Positions 15,498-23,974 of a stretch of DNA of 58,174 nucleotides are shown piece by piece. The stretch covers positions 1 to 58,174 of the forward strand of contig NZ_JAUXNA010000324.1 of assembly GCF_030682935.1 (NCBI RefSeq). Direction: 5' to 3'. Both the position numbers and the translations under genes were made by a program. The stretch's first letter is position 1; every line of letters begins with the position of its first letter. The notes beneath the pieces are model-generated. The model ran no database searches, was not told where the DNA came from, and worked only from the letters and a program-made list of their open reading frames with translations. Origin of the DNA: Polaromonas sp. (lineage in GTDB: Bacteria; Pseudomonadota; Gammaproteobacteria; Burkholderiales; Burkholderiaceae_C).

Positions 15498-16763
15498 TCA
15501 CGCCCGAATCGCCTGCACCGGGTCCATGCGCGCCGCACTGCGGGCCGGAATCGCGGCGGCGGCCAGCCCCACGACGCAGGCCACCCCCGACGCCATCAGC
15601 ACCAGCAGCAGGTCGAGCTGGGCGGCAAACAGCGGGCTGCCGTCGGGACTCTTGAAGACGAACGAAAACACCACGAGCAGCGCATACGCCAGCGCCGAGC
15701 CCAGCACCGAGCCGACCAGCCCGACCAGGCCGCCCTGCAGCAAGAACACCGTCATGATGCGGCGACGCCCGGCGCCCATGGCGCGCAAGATGCCGATTTC
15801 GCGCTGCTTTTGCACCACGCTGACCACCAGCACGCTGGAAATACCGAGCGCCACGATGATGACGACAAAGCTGCGGATCAGGTTGTTGGAAACCGTTTGA
15901 TTTGACAGGGCATTGAGCAGGCCGGAGTTGGTCTGCATCCAGCTGTCTACCGTGAGACCCGTCTGGGCGCGCAGGGTGTCGGCGACCTGGTTGGCACTGA
16001 ACAGGTCTTTGACCGTGAGGTCGATATTGGAGACACCACCGGGCAAATCGAGCAGGGTTTGCGCGAGCTTGAGTGTGACGAAGACCCAGCGCCGGTTCAG
16101 GTCGCGGTTGCCCATGTCAAACAGGCCGGTGATGTCCAGCGTTTCGCTGCGGCCGCTGGCGCTGGTGACGCGCAGCTTGTCGCCCACCGTCACGCCCAGG
16201 TCCTGCGCCAGGTCGGTGCCAATCAGCGCGCCGGTGCCGGTCACGTCGAAGCGGCCACGCGTCATGTAGTCGTCCATGCGGACCACGCGCCGGTAGGCGT
16301 CGGGCTGCACGCCCAGAAGCACCACGCTTTTGTTGCTGTTGCCGCGCGCGGCAAAGGCCGGGCCGCTGACCACCGGCGACACCGCCAGCACGCCGGGCGC
16401 GCTGGCCGCCAGCGCCGCAATGCGCTCCCACTGGTCGACCGAGCGCAGACGCTGATCGCGCGGCTGCACCACGGCGGCCACGGCGCGGTCGGCACTGGGC
16501 GTGAGCACGCGCTGCGTGACTTCTTCAAGCGGGCGAATCACCACATGCGCCTGCGAGCCCATGACGCGGTCGATGATGGTGGCTTGCAGCTGGTTGATCA
16601 GCTGGGTCAGGAAAATGATCACGGCCACGCCGCCGGTGACGCCGGCCAGAATCAGCGCGCTCTGCATCCGGCCTTCGCGCAAAAAGCGCAAGGCCACCAG
16701 CAGCTCGAACGGCATCCAGCGGGTCCAGGAACTGAGGGCGGGGCGGTGGCGGGTAGAGGACAT
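15498..16763 (-). CDS. ABC transporter permease, FtsX/MacB-like
   Basis: 421 aa from ATG 16763; ATG 16715 (MPFELLVALRFLREGRMQSA) is an equally plausible start because neither has a good ribosome binding site. Layout: one N-terminal membrane helix (ALILAGVTGGVAVIIFLTQL), a periplasmic MacB-PCD domain of about 230 residues, then three C-terminal helices (SFVVIIVALGISSVLVVSVV; LQGGLVGLVGSVLGSALAY; LLVLMASGVACVVGLAAAA), including the QKQREIGILRAMGAGRRRI loop that contacts the ATPase. It forms an export or mechanotransmission complex with the upstream adaptor and, probably, the ATPase at 13101. Confidence 0.88.
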   Translation of the reverse strand: MSSTRHRPALSSWTRWMPFELLVALRFLREGRMQSALILAGVTGGVAVIIFLTQLINQLQATIIDRVMGSQAHVVIRPLEEVTQRVLTPSADRAVAAVVQPRDQRLRSVDQWERIAALAASAPGVLAVSPVVSGPAFAARGNSNKSVVLLGVQPDAYRRVVRMDDYMTRGRFDVTGTGALIGTDLAQDLGVTVGDKLRVTSASGRSETLDITGLFDMGNRDLNRRWVFVTLKLAQTLLDLPGGVSNIDLTVKDLFSANQVADTLRAQTGLTVDSWMQTNSGLLNALSNQTVSNNLIRSFVVIIVALGISSVLVVSVVQKQREIGILRAMGAGRRRIMTVFLLQGGLVGLVGSVLGSALAYALLVVFSFVFKSPDGSPLFAAQLDLLLVLMASGVACVVGLAAAAIPARSAARMDPVQAIRA

Positions 16764-16782
16764 GGCGGGCGGAGCAAAAAAG

Positions 16783-18027
16783 TCAGCGCGAAATGAAGGA
16801 CGGCACTTCCATGCCCCTGCTGCCCGCCACGGCCGGGCCGCGTCGCACACGGTCGCCGGGAACGGCTTTCTCGGTCTGCGGAATCGCCTCGTCGCCTTCC
16901 TTCAGGCCTTGCGCAATTTCGACCGCACCGACGCCGCGCAGGCCGAGCTGGACCGGCGTGCGCACGGCGCGTCCGGCCTGCAGCAGCAGCACCCAGGGCG
17001 CCTCGCGGTCGGCCTCGCGCACCGCGCCCGAGGGCAGCACCAGCGCGTCTGGTTTGGTGCCGCCCACCAGCTCCACCGACACCGTCATGTCGGGCCGCAA
17101 AAACGCGGGCGCCTGCGGCACGGCCAGCCGCACCTCGACCGTGCCGCGCTGCGGGTCAACCGCCGGCGCGATGTAGCTCAACCGCGCTTCAAACGACTGG
17201 CCCGGATAGGCGTCGGCCACGGCGCGCGCCGCCATGCCGGGCGTCAGCAGGCGCAGGTTTTTTTCGTCGATGCCGGCGTCAATGCGCAGGCCGCCCTGGG
17301 CCGCCAGCGTCAGCAGCACGCGGCCGGGCTGGGCCATGCTGCCGGGCTCTGCGTTGCGCGTCAGCACCAGCGCGTCAAGCGGGCTGGTGATGGACAGCCG
17401 CGCCAGCTTGGCCTCGGCCACCGCCACCGCCGCCACGGCCTGCTCCACGCGCGACGCGGCCAGCGTGCGCTCGACGCCGCTGGCCTGGTTGGCCTGCGCC
17501 TGCACGCGGGCCGACTCGAGGGCGCTGCGCGCGGTGTCGAGCGCGCGCTGGGCGTCGTCGAGCTTTTGCTGCGAAAAGAAACCCTGCGCCACCAGCTCAC
17601 GGGCGCGCTGGTGCTCGCGCGCCGCCGCCGTGAACGCAGCCTGGGCCTGCACCACGGCCTGCGAGGCCACCGGCGCCGTCACGGTGGCTTGCTGGGTGGC
17701 GCGGCCGCGCGCCTCCAGCAAGGCGGCGCGCGCCTGCTGCAGCGCCGCGCGGGCTTCGGCGTCCGACAGGCGCAGCAGCAGCGCGCCGGCCTTCACGCGG
17801 TCGCCTTCGCGCACCAGCACCTCCTGCACCGTCGCGGTGACTTCAGCGCCAATGTCCAGCCGCGCCGGCGCATTGAGCCGCCCGGTCGCCACCACCGACT
17901 GCACGATGCCCGTGCGCGCCACGGCTACCACCTGAACCGGCGTACCGCGCTGGCGAGCCAGCCCCAGCGCTGCGGCCACGACCAGCAAAACCAGCACGCC
18001 TGCGCCCCATTTGACAAGAGGTTTCAT
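16783..18027 (-). CDS. HlyD/MacA-type periplasmic adaptor subunit
   Basis: 414 aa from ATG 18027. An N-terminal anchor (WGAGVLVLLVVAAALGLARQ) is followed by a lipoyl half-motif (GIVQSVVATGRLN, then DIGAEVTATVQEVLVREGDRVKAG split across the strand), a long Ala/Gln/Arg coiled coil (about residues 100-200) and beta-barrel segments. This is the membrane-fusion protein that links the permease to an outer-membrane channel. It lies 19 bp upstream of the permease start. Its start codon is only three bases from that of the small gene at 18031 on the other strand, so the promoter must sit inside that gene or that gene is not real. Confidence 0.9.
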   Translation of the reverse strand: MKPLVKWGAGVLVLLVVAAALGLARQRGTPVQVVAVARTGIVQSVVATGRLNAPARLDIGAEVTATVQEVLVREGDRVKAGALLLRLSDAEARAALQQARAALLEARGRATQQATVTAPVASQAVVQAQAAFTAAAREHQRARELVAQGFFSQQKLDDAQRALDTARSALESARVQAQANQASGVERTLAASRVEQAVAAVAVAEAKLARLSITSPLDALVLTRNAEPGSMAQPGRVLLTLAAQGGLRIDAGIDEKNLRLLTPGMAARAVADAYPGQSFEARLSYIAPAVDPQRGTVEVRLAVPQAPAFLRPDMTVSVELVGGTKPDALVLPSGAVREADREAPWVLLLQAGRAVRTPVQLGLRGVGAVEIAQGLKEGDEAIPQTEKAVPGDRVRRGPAVAGSRGMEVPSFISR

Positions 18028-18030
18028 GCC

Positions 18031-18291
18031 ATGAGCGTAGCAGACCGTCCTGCCTCCCCTGAACCCGACGACCTCGGCCACTGCCTTGCGCTGATGGTGT
18101 CCGATGGCGCGCCCGACGTGATCATGAGGGGTGAAATCCGCGACAAAGACCCCATGCAGCACGCCATGGCCTACGCCGAAACCGCGCACCGCGAGGTGCT
18201 GATGGACCTGTCGCTCAACCTCAAGGGCGTGGTCGGCCAGCGGCGGCGGCGCGGCACTGCAGCCAAAAAAATCAACGAAATAAGCCTATAG
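18031..18291 (+). CDS. Small hypothetical protein
   Basis: 86 aa, not recognised. It begins MSVADRPASPEPDDLGHCLA and has a central acidic/polar helix (PMQHAMAYAETAHREVLMDL) and a basic tail (GQRRRRGTAAKKI). AAGAGG lies 10 bases before the ATG. It could be real, but the ATG is three bases from the divergent adaptor gene and the frame is the extension of a long antisense frame, so translation is uncertain. Confidence 0.42.
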   Translation: MSVADRPASPEPDDLGHCLALMVSDGAPDVIMRGEIRDKDPMQHAMAYAETAHREVLMDLSLNLKGVVGQRRRRGTAAKKINEISL

Positions 18292-18377
18292 CCCAGTACT
18301 GGCGGAAAGCAATAACTACCAAAAACATAGCATTCAATCTGCGTGCAACAAGGCAAGCCCGGCAGGGCAGCAGGGCC

Positions 18378-18391
18378 TAGGGTTAACCCTA
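18378..18391. promoter_or_regulatory. 14-bp perfect palindrome upstream of CoA-transferase
   Basis: TAGGGTTAACCCTA, perfectly self-complementary, 75 bp before the CoA-transferase ATG. The position suits an operator or upstream activator site; no regulator gene is adjacent. Confidence 0.35.
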
Positions 18392-18466
18392 TGTCGGCCG
18401 TATCCGCTGCTAAAATTCCCGGCTTGCGCTGCCGCGCCCCCTACCCTCACCCGGAGCCCGCCTCTC

Positions 18467-20017
18467 ATGTCCATTGCCGATCGCGTGCGCAACCCCGCCC
18501 TGAACACCAAAATCATGTCGGCCGAAGCGGCCGCCGAGCTGATTCCCGCCGGCGCCAATGTCGGCATGAGCGGCTTCACCGGCGCGGGCTACCCCAAGGC
18601 CGTGCCCCAGGCGCTGGCGCGGCGCATCGAGCGCCTGCACGCGGCGGGCGAGGCGTTCCGGATTGGCCTCTGGACCGGCGCCTCGACCGCGCCCGAGCTC
18701 GACGGCGCGCTGGCCAAGGCGCACGGCATCGAGATGCGCCTGCCCTACCAGTCCGACCCGGTGGTGCGCCAGCAGATCAACACGGGACAGATGCAGTACA
18801 CCGACATCCACCTCTCGCACGTGGCGCAGCTGGCCTGGTTCGGCTTTCTGGGCCACCTCGATGTGGCGGTGGTCGAGGTCGCGGGCATTTTGCCGGACGG
18901 CCGGCTGATTCCCTCGTCCTCGGTCGGCAACAACAACACCTGGCTGGACCAGGCCGACAAGATCATTCTGGAAGTCAACACCCTGCAAAACCCCGGCCTG
19001 GAGGGCATGCACGACATCTACTACGGCACCCGCCTGCCGCCCCACCGCCTGCCGATTCCGCTGACGGGCCCCGGCGACCGGATTGGCGAGACCTACCTGC
19101 GCTGCGACCCGGCCAAGGTGATCGCCGTGGTGCACACCCACCAGCCCGACCGCAACTCGGCCTTTGCCGCGCCCGACGACACCTCGCAGCGCATTGCGGG
19201 CCACATCATCGAGTTCCTGCAGCACGAGGTCAAACGCGGCCGCCTGCCAGCCGACTTGCTGCCGCTGCAGTCGGGCGTGGGCAACATCGCCAACGCCGTA
19301 CTGGCCGGCCTGAACGAAGGCCCGTTCAACAACCTGACGGCCTACACCGAGGTGCTGCAGGACGGCATGCTGGACATGCTGCGCTCGGGCAAGCTGAGCA
19401 TGGCCTCGGCCACGGCGCTGTCGTTCAGCCCCGGGGCGCTGGCCGACTTCAACGCCAACATCGACTTTTACCGCCAGCGCATCGTGCTGCGCCCGCAGGA
19501 AATCAGCAACCACCCCGAGCTGGTGCGCCGCCTGGGCGTGATCGCCATGAACGCGATGATCGAGGCCGACCTCTACGGCAACGTCAACTCCACCCACGTC
19601 ATGGGCTCCAACATCATGAACGGCATCGGCGGCTCGGGCGACTTTGCGCGCAACGCCTACCTGTCGTTCTTCATGACGCCCTCGGTGGCCAAGGATGGCG
19701 CCATCTCCTGCATCGTGCCCATGGTCTCGCATGTGGACCACACCGAGCACGATGTGGAAGTGCTCGTGACCGAGCAGGGCCTGGCCGACCTGCGCGGCCT
19801 GTCGCCCACGCAGCGCGCACGCCTGATCATTGAACAATGCGCCCACCCGGACTTCCGCCCGGCCCTGCGCGACTACTTTGAACGCTCCCAGCGGGGCGCC
19901 TCGGGCCGGCACACGCCGCACCTGCTGAACGAGGCGCTAAGCTGGCATGCGCGCTACGTGGAAACCGGCCACATGCTGCCTGACGCGGGCCGGGAAAAGC
20001 GGCTGCATCTGGCGTGA
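18467..20017 (+). CDS. Acetyl-CoA hydrolase/succinate CoA-transferase family protein
   Basis: 516 aa, the length of the succinyl-CoA:acetate CoA-transferase (SpcC/AarC/Cat1) group. Seen: GMSGFTGAGYPKAVP near residue 35 (CoA-binding loop), a central GVGNIANAV, and the family signature GIGGSGDFARN near 390, then VTEQGLADLRGLSP. The Glu nucleophile of the family should lie in the GTRLPPHRLPIP-to-GVGNIANAV central part but could not be pinned by eye. It moves CoA between succinyl-CoA and acetate or another short acid. It stands alone behind a palindrome and has CGGAG before the ATG. Confidence 0.87.
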   Translation: MSIADRVRNPALNTKIMSAEAAAELIPAGANVGMSGFTGAGYPKAVPQALARRIERLHAAGEAFRIGLWTGASTAPELDGALAKAHGIEMRLPYQSDPVVRQQINTGQMQYTDIHLSHVAQLAWFGFLGHLDVAVVEVAGILPDGRLIPSSSVGNNNTWLDQADKIILEVNTLQNPGLEGMHDIYYGTRLPPHRLPIPLTGPGDRIGETYLRCDPAKVIAVVHTHQPDRNSAFAAPDDTSQRIAGHIIEFLQHEVKRGRLPADLLPLQSGVGNIANAVLAGLNEGPFNNLTAYTEVLQDGMLDMLRSGKLSMASATALSFSPGALADFNANIDFYRQRIVLRPQEISNHPELVRRLGVIAMNAMIEADLYGNVNSTHVMGSNIMNGIGGSGDFARNAYLSFFMTPSVAKDGAISCIVPMVSHVDHTEHDVEVLVTEQGLADLRGLSPTQRARLIIEQCAHPDFRPALRDYFERSQRGASGRHTPHLLNEALSWHARYVETGHMLPDAGREKRLHLA

Positions 20018-20361
20018 TGGGGTTTTAGGCCGGCAGCTCTGCGCGCCGCCTGGAAATTCAGCAAATTGCTTCGCGGGTTGAGCCGCTGCCCGATCGTCAA
20101 GGGGCTGGGCCGGGCAGCCACGTTGAAACAACGCCAACCAAACCGGACCAAATTCATACCAATCCGTGATCCCGCGCGCAGCGATCCGGGCGGCATGGAC
20201 AGCATTCAGCCGTCCGCTTTGCGCAAAAGTTGATCAAGTTGCTCTTGAATGGGGGCAGTTTTTACCGGACATTGGGCGATATTGGTATTTATTGGTTTAT
20301 ATTTCAACCAATTGTCGTTTTAACCCAGGGGCGTGACCACGCCCGCCTACAGGAGAAGCCA
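20018..20361. other. 344-bp gap upstream of FAH gene
   Basis: No coding frame is convincing. The first 200 bases hold nothing recognised. The last 90 bases are AT-rich and carry an inverted repeat at 20291-20312 (listed separately) and the ribosome binding site of the FAH-family gene. Confidence 0.4.
20291..20312. promoter_or_regulatory. Inverted-repeat operator candidate before FAH gene
   Basis: ATTGGTT - 8 bases - AACCAAT in an AT-rich stretch about 50 bp before the GTG start. A partial direct copy (ATTGGTATTT) precedes the left arm. It looks like a GntR/FadR- or IclR-type binding site for the FAH-Bug operon. Confidence 0.42.
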
Positions 20362-21234
20362 GTGCGGATTGCAACATATGTTCAGGGTGGCACGCGCCAC
20401 ATCGGTGTCGTGTCCGCCGATGGTCAGCAGATCACCCCTTTCAAGGTCGCTGCGGAAACCGCGCAGCGCGGCGCGCTTGCGCTGATCGAGACGCTCGCTT
20501 CGGGAGGCGCGCTGCCTCCCCTGGACGCCACCCCTATTGCGGTGTCCTCGGTCAGGCTCGAAGCCCCGCTGCCGATGCCGCGGCGCAACCTGTGGTGCGT
20601 CGGGCGCAATTACCATGCCCATGCCAGGGAGCTGTCCGCCTCGGTGTTCAAGGACAACGACAGCAACCCGGAAGCGTGGCCGATTGTGTTCACCAAGGTG
20701 CCCGAGTGCGTGGTGGGGCCCCATGACGATGTGCGGCTGCCCGGTGCCGGTATTTCGGACCAGATCGACTACGAAGCCGAACTGGCTGTGGTGATCGGCA
20801 AGGGCGGCAAGAACATCACCCGCGCGAACGCGCTGGGCCATGTGTTCGGCTACACGATTGTCAACGACGTCACCGCCCGCGATGTGCAAATGCGCCATCA
20901 GCAGTGGGACATGGGCAAGTCCTTCGACACCTTCTGCCCCATGGGGCCGTGGATTGTGACGGCCGACGAGCTCGACGGCACGAAGACGCGGGTGCGCTGC
21001 TGGGTCAATGGCGAGTTGCGCCAGGACGGGCCGACCGACAACATGATCTTCGACATCCCGACCCTGATCGAGACCATTTCGCGGGGCATCACCCTGTACC
21101 CGGGCGACGTGATTGCCACGGGTACACCGGCCGGCGTCGGCATGGGACTCAAGCCCCCTCGCTACATCAAGACAGGTGACGTCATACGCGTCGAAATCGA
21201 CGGTATCGGGGCCATCGAGAACCGTTTCATCTAA
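20362..21234 (+). CDS. Fumarylacetoacetate hydrolase (FAH) family protein
   Basis: 290 aa from GTG 20362, chosen because AGGAGA lies six bases upstream and the protein then starts with the usual RIATY. Metal and catalytic motifs are seen: WCVGRNYHAHARE, then DYEAELAVVIGKGGKNI (Glu/Glu ligands), GYTIVNDVTARDVQ and GKSFDTFCPMGPWIV; the C-terminus has YPGDVIATGTPAGVG. The family hydrolyses or decarboxylates beta-diketo acids such as acylpyruvates and 2-oxohepta-diene-dioates. Aromatic or keto-acid catabolism is likely, substrate unknown. It probably forms an operon with the Bug binding protein 50 bp downstream. Confidence 0.9.
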   Translation: MRIATYVQGGTRHIGVVSADGQQITPFKVAAETAQRGALALIETLASGGALPPLDATPIAVSSVRLEAPLPMPRRNLWCVGRNYHAHARELSASVFKDNDSNPEAWPIVFTKVPECVVGPHDDVRLPGAGISDQIDYEAELAVVIGKGGKNITRANALGHVFGYTIVNDVTARDVQMRHQQWDMGKSFDTFCPMGPWIVTADELDGTKTRVRCWVNGELRQDGPTDNMIFDIPTLIETISRGITLYPGDVIATGTPAGVGMGLKPPRYIKTGDVIRVEIDGIGAIENRFI

Positions 21235-21284
21235 TATCGACCAAGGGGCTTCATAAAAAACCCCGGTTTACCAAGGAGACAAAA

Positions 21285-22268
21285 ATGAATGCACGTCGAA
21301 CCGTCCTGAAAGCCTTGAGCATGCCCCTGCTTGCGGGCATGATGACCATGCCCGCCCTGGCGCAGGAAGATTACCCCAGCCGTCCGGTCACCATGGTGGT
21401 TCCGTTTCCGCCTGGCGGCGTCGCGGACACCGTCGGACGCCCCGTTGCAGAAGCGATGGGGCGCTACCTGAAGCAGCCCGTCATCGTCGAAAACAAGAGC
21501 GGTGCCGGTGGCGGCATTGGCATGGGCCAGGTGGCCAAGGCCAAAGCCGATGGCTACACGCTGCTCATGGCCTTGTCGTCCTTCGTGGTGCTGCCCGAAG
21601 CCGACAAGCTGCTCAAGCGCACGCCGATGTACCAGCTCGACCAGCTCAAGCCGATCGCCCGCTTCACCGCCGACCCGACGGTGCTGGTGGTGCGCGCTGA
21701 AAGCCCCTGGAAAACCTATGCCGAGTTCATCGCCTACGTGAAGTCCAATCCGGCCAAGGTGTCGTTTGGATCTTCGGGCAATTACGGCACCATGCATGTC
21801 CCCATGGAACAGTTGAAAGCAGCCACCTCCAGCTACATGCTGCACGTTCCCTACACCGGCGCCGGCCCCGCCGTGTTTGCTTTGCTGGCCGGACAGGTGG
21901 ATGCCTTGTCCACCGGACCCGCCAGCGTCTTGCAGCAAATCAAGTCTGGCAAGCTCAGAGCGCTGGCGCATTGGGGAGACGGCAGGCTGGCCGTGATGCC
22001 TGATGTCCCGAGTTTCAAGGAGTTGGGTGTGCCGGTCGTGTACTCCCAATGGGCGGGCATGTTCGCCCCGGCGGCGACGCCGGCTGCGGTTGTAGAGAAG
22101 TTGCGCCAGGCCGCCAGGTTCGCTGCGCAGGACCCGCGCGCCGTGCAGGCGCTGACCGCCGCAGGAACCTCTTTCCAGTTTCAGGATGCACCGGATTTCG
22201 AGCGCTTCGTGCAGACCGATGCGCGCGCCATGACGTCGCTGGTGCAGCGCATCGGGAAAGTGGACTGA
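21285..22268 (+). CDS. Bug/TctC family tripartite tricarboxylate transporter substrate-binding protein
   Basis: 327 aa with a signal peptide of about 26 residues (twin Arg at 4-5, cleavage near ALA-Q). The Bug signature follows: YPSRPVTMVVPFPPGGVADT, VENKSGAGGGIG, and later SSGNYGTMHVPMEQLK and VPYTGAGPAVFALLAGQVD. Binds carboxylates for TTT uptake or sensing. No TctAB membrane genes are in the window, which is common for the expanded Bug families of Bordetella and Comamonadaceae. AAGGAGA precedes the ATG. Ends against a strong hairpin. Confidence 0.93.
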   Translation: MNARRTVLKALSMPLLAGMMTMPALAQEDYPSRPVTMVVPFPPGGVADTVGRPVAEAMGRYLKQPVIVENKSGAGGGIGMGQVAKAKADGYTLLMALSSFVVLPEADKLLKRTPMYQLDQLKPIARFTADPTVLVVRAESPWKTYAEFIAYVKSNPAKVSFGSSGNYGTMHVPMEQLKAATSSYMLHVPYTGAGPAVFALLAGQVDALSTGPASVLQQIKSGKLRALAHWGDGRLAVMPDVPSFKELGVPVVYSQWAGMFAPAATPAAVVEKLRQAARFAAQDPRAVQALTAAGTSFQFQDAPDFERFVQTDARAMTSLVQRIGKVD

Positions 22269-22324
22269 GCAGCTTCCCGCCTCTGCACAGACCCATGCGA
22301 CTGGCGGCATAGGGATCGACTGGC

Positions 22325-22362
22325 GCCTGGCTGCTCAGGAATGTCATCCTGAACGGCCAGGC
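22325..22362. terminator. Bidirectional hairpin between Bug gene and parB
   Basis: Two nested stems: GCCTGGC (22325-22331) with GCCAGGC (22356-22362), and TCAGGA (22335-22340) with TCCTGA (22347-22352), with 3-base bulges on each side and a 6-base loop. It lies between convergent genes, 10 bp from the parB stop. U runs are short, so termination is probable, not certain. Confidence 0.6.
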
Positions 22363-22371
22363 GGTTGCGCT

Positions 22372-23307
22372 TTAATTGCCCCCGCGCAGCCGCTCGATCA
22401 GCCCGTTGAGCTCGTCCAGGGATGAAAACTGGATCGCCACCTCGCCCATGTCTTCGCGCCGGCCGTGGCGCTTGACCTGTTTTTTGACACGGACTTCGAC
22501 CTCGGCCATCAGCAGGTCGGCCAGTTCTTCTTCGACGCGCAGGGTGTCGCGTGACTTTTCCCGAACGGGTTTTTCCGGCCTGGGCGCAAAGTCGGCGCTG
22601 GTTTTTTTGACCAGGCTTTCGGCCTCGCGCACCGACATTTTTCTGGCGGCGATCTGATTGGCGGCGGTAATTTGCGCGGCGCGGTCCAGGCTGAGCAGCG
22701 CGCGGGCATGGCCCATGTCCAGGTCGCCGGCCATCAGCATGGTCTGCACCGGATCGGCCAGGTTCAAGAGGCGCAGCAGGTTGGACGCCGCGCTGCGCGA
22801 GCGGCCCACGGCCTGCGCGGCCAGCTCGTGCGTCATGCCAAACTCTTTGACCAGGCGCTGCAGGCCCTGGGCCTCTTCGAGCGGATTGAGGTCTTCGCGC
22901 TGGATGTTTTCAATCAGCGACATGGCCGCCGCCGCCTCGTCGGGCACGTCGCGTATCAGCACCGGCAGGCTGTCCAGGCCGGCCAGTCTGGCGGCCCGAA
23001 AGCGCCGCTCGCCGGCAATGATTTCGTACTTGCCGTCGTTGGCGCCACTGTTCAGGCGACGCACCAGAATCGGCTGCATGATGCCCTGCGCCTTGATGGA
23101 CTCGGCCAGTTCGTAGAGCGCGCCCTCGTCCATGCGGGTGCGCGGCTGGTACTGGCCGGCCACCAGGTCGGTGAGCCGCAGCGTGGCCGGCAGGCCGGGG
23201 CTGGTGGCGCTGCTGCCCGCGTTGTCGGCGTCAGCCGATTCGCTGACTTTGGGTCCGAGCAAGGCTTCCAGGCCGCGGCCCAGGCCTTTGAGTTTTTTGG
23301 TGACCAT
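22372..23307 (-). CDS. parB: Chromosome partitioning protein ParB
   Basis: 311 aa from ATG 23307, giving the standard N-terminus MVTKKLKGLGRGLEALLG. Then the ParB/Srx CTPase domain with QYQPRTRMDEGALYELAESI, QPILVR and the CTP-binding GERRFRAARLAG, the helix-turn-helix DNA-binding domain (MTHELAAQAVGRSRSAASNLLRLL), and the C-terminal dimerisation part ending IERLRGGN. ParB loads at parS and spreads as a CTP-dependent clamp. Three parS-type sites are found 2.3-3.5 kb away in rsmG and mnmG. It is separated from parA by a small hydrolase gene. Confidence 0.97.
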   Translation of the reverse strand: MVTKKLKGLGRGLEALLGPKVSESADADNAGSSATSPGLPATLRLTDLVAGQYQPRTRMDEGALYELAESIKAQGIMQPILVRRLNSGANDGKYEIIAGERRFRAARLAGLDSLPVLIRDVPDEAAAAMSLIENIQREDLNPLEEAQGLQRLVKEFGMTHELAAQAVGRSRSAASNLLRLLNLADPVQTMLMAGDLDMGHARALLSLDRAAQITAANQIAARKMSVREAESLVKKTSADFAPRPEKPVREKSRDTLRVEEELADLLMAEVEVRVKKQVKRHGRREDMGEVAIQFSSLDELNGLIERLRGGN

Positions 23308-23346
23308 GTGCTTGTCTTGTCTTTCTGTTTTCAAATCGGGGCTGCG

Positions 23347-23886
23347 TCAGGCACGCATCAGCTGCAGCAGCTGCGCGTAGGCCAGCGGCCAGTCGCCCAG
23401 CGCGCTGTCGGCATTGAGGTGACCGCACGGGCCGGCGTCGATGTAGTCAGCGCCCCAGTCGGCGGCCAGCTGACGGGCCCGCTCGGGCGCGCAAAAGGGG
23501 TCGTTGCTGCTGGCAAACAGCACCGAGGGAAACGGCAGCGGGCCCCGGGGAAGCGGCGACCAGCCCGGCAATTGCTGGCGCAGGTCGTCCCGCTCCACAT
23601 CGGGCGGCGCCACCAGCAGCGCGCCCTTGACGCGCTGCGTGTTGCGGGAGTGCGCGGCCCAGGCCGCCACATGCACGCAGCCCAGGCTGTGCGCCACCAG
23701 CACGGCAGGCTCACTGCACGACAGCAGCACGTCTTCAAGCCGCGCAATCCAGTCGCCACGCAGCGGCCGCAGCCAGTCGTGCTGCTCCACGCGGGTGTAG
23801 CCGTGCGTGCGCTCCCAGCGGCTTTGCCAGTGGTCGGGGCCACTGCCTTGCCAGCCGGGAAGTATCAGGACGTTGCTTGATTTCAT
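23347..23886 (-). CDS. RBBP9/YdeN-family serine hydrolase
   Basis: 179 aa, the size of the small RBBP9/YdeN alpha/beta hydrolases. Seen: the N-terminal LILPGWQGSGPDHWQSRWE, the nucleophile elbow VAHSLGC, an acidic residue in FASSNDPFCAPERA, and a His in CGHLNADSALGDWP, giving a complete Ser-Asp-His triad. Substrate unknown. It sits between parA and parB, 39 bp before parB, in the same direction. Confidence 0.88.
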   Translation of the reverse strand: MKSSNVLILPGWQGSGPDHWQSRWERTHGYTRVEQHDWLRPLRGDWIARLEDVLLSCSEPAVLVAHSLGCVHVAAWAAHSRNTQRVKGALLVAPPDVERDDLRQQLPGWSPLPRGPLPFPSVLFASSNDPFCAPERARQLAADWGADYIDAGPCGHLNADSALGDWPLAYAQLLQLMRA

Positions 23887-23903
23887 GGTTTTTGGGTCAT
23901 TTA

Positions 23904-23922
23904 CGCTATGTTTTTAATAGCG
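23904..23922. repeat. GCTAT/ATAGC intergenic palindrome
   Basis: CGCTAT - 7 T-rich bases - ATAGCG in the 88-bp gap between parA and the hydrolase gene. One of several related elements in the window (see 29770 and 32734). Confidence 0.45.
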
Positions 23923-23974
23923 GCTTGTGCCCGCTGCATAAGCGCTACAGGCCTTATTTTCATAAAACATGACG

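Noticed and set aside
16501-18291. A 596-codon open frame on the plus strand opposite the permease and adaptor genes
   Set aside because: Its sequence is Arg/His/Gln/Gly-rich and mirrors the third-position GC of the real minus-strand genes; only the last 86 codons (from 18031) have a separate case.
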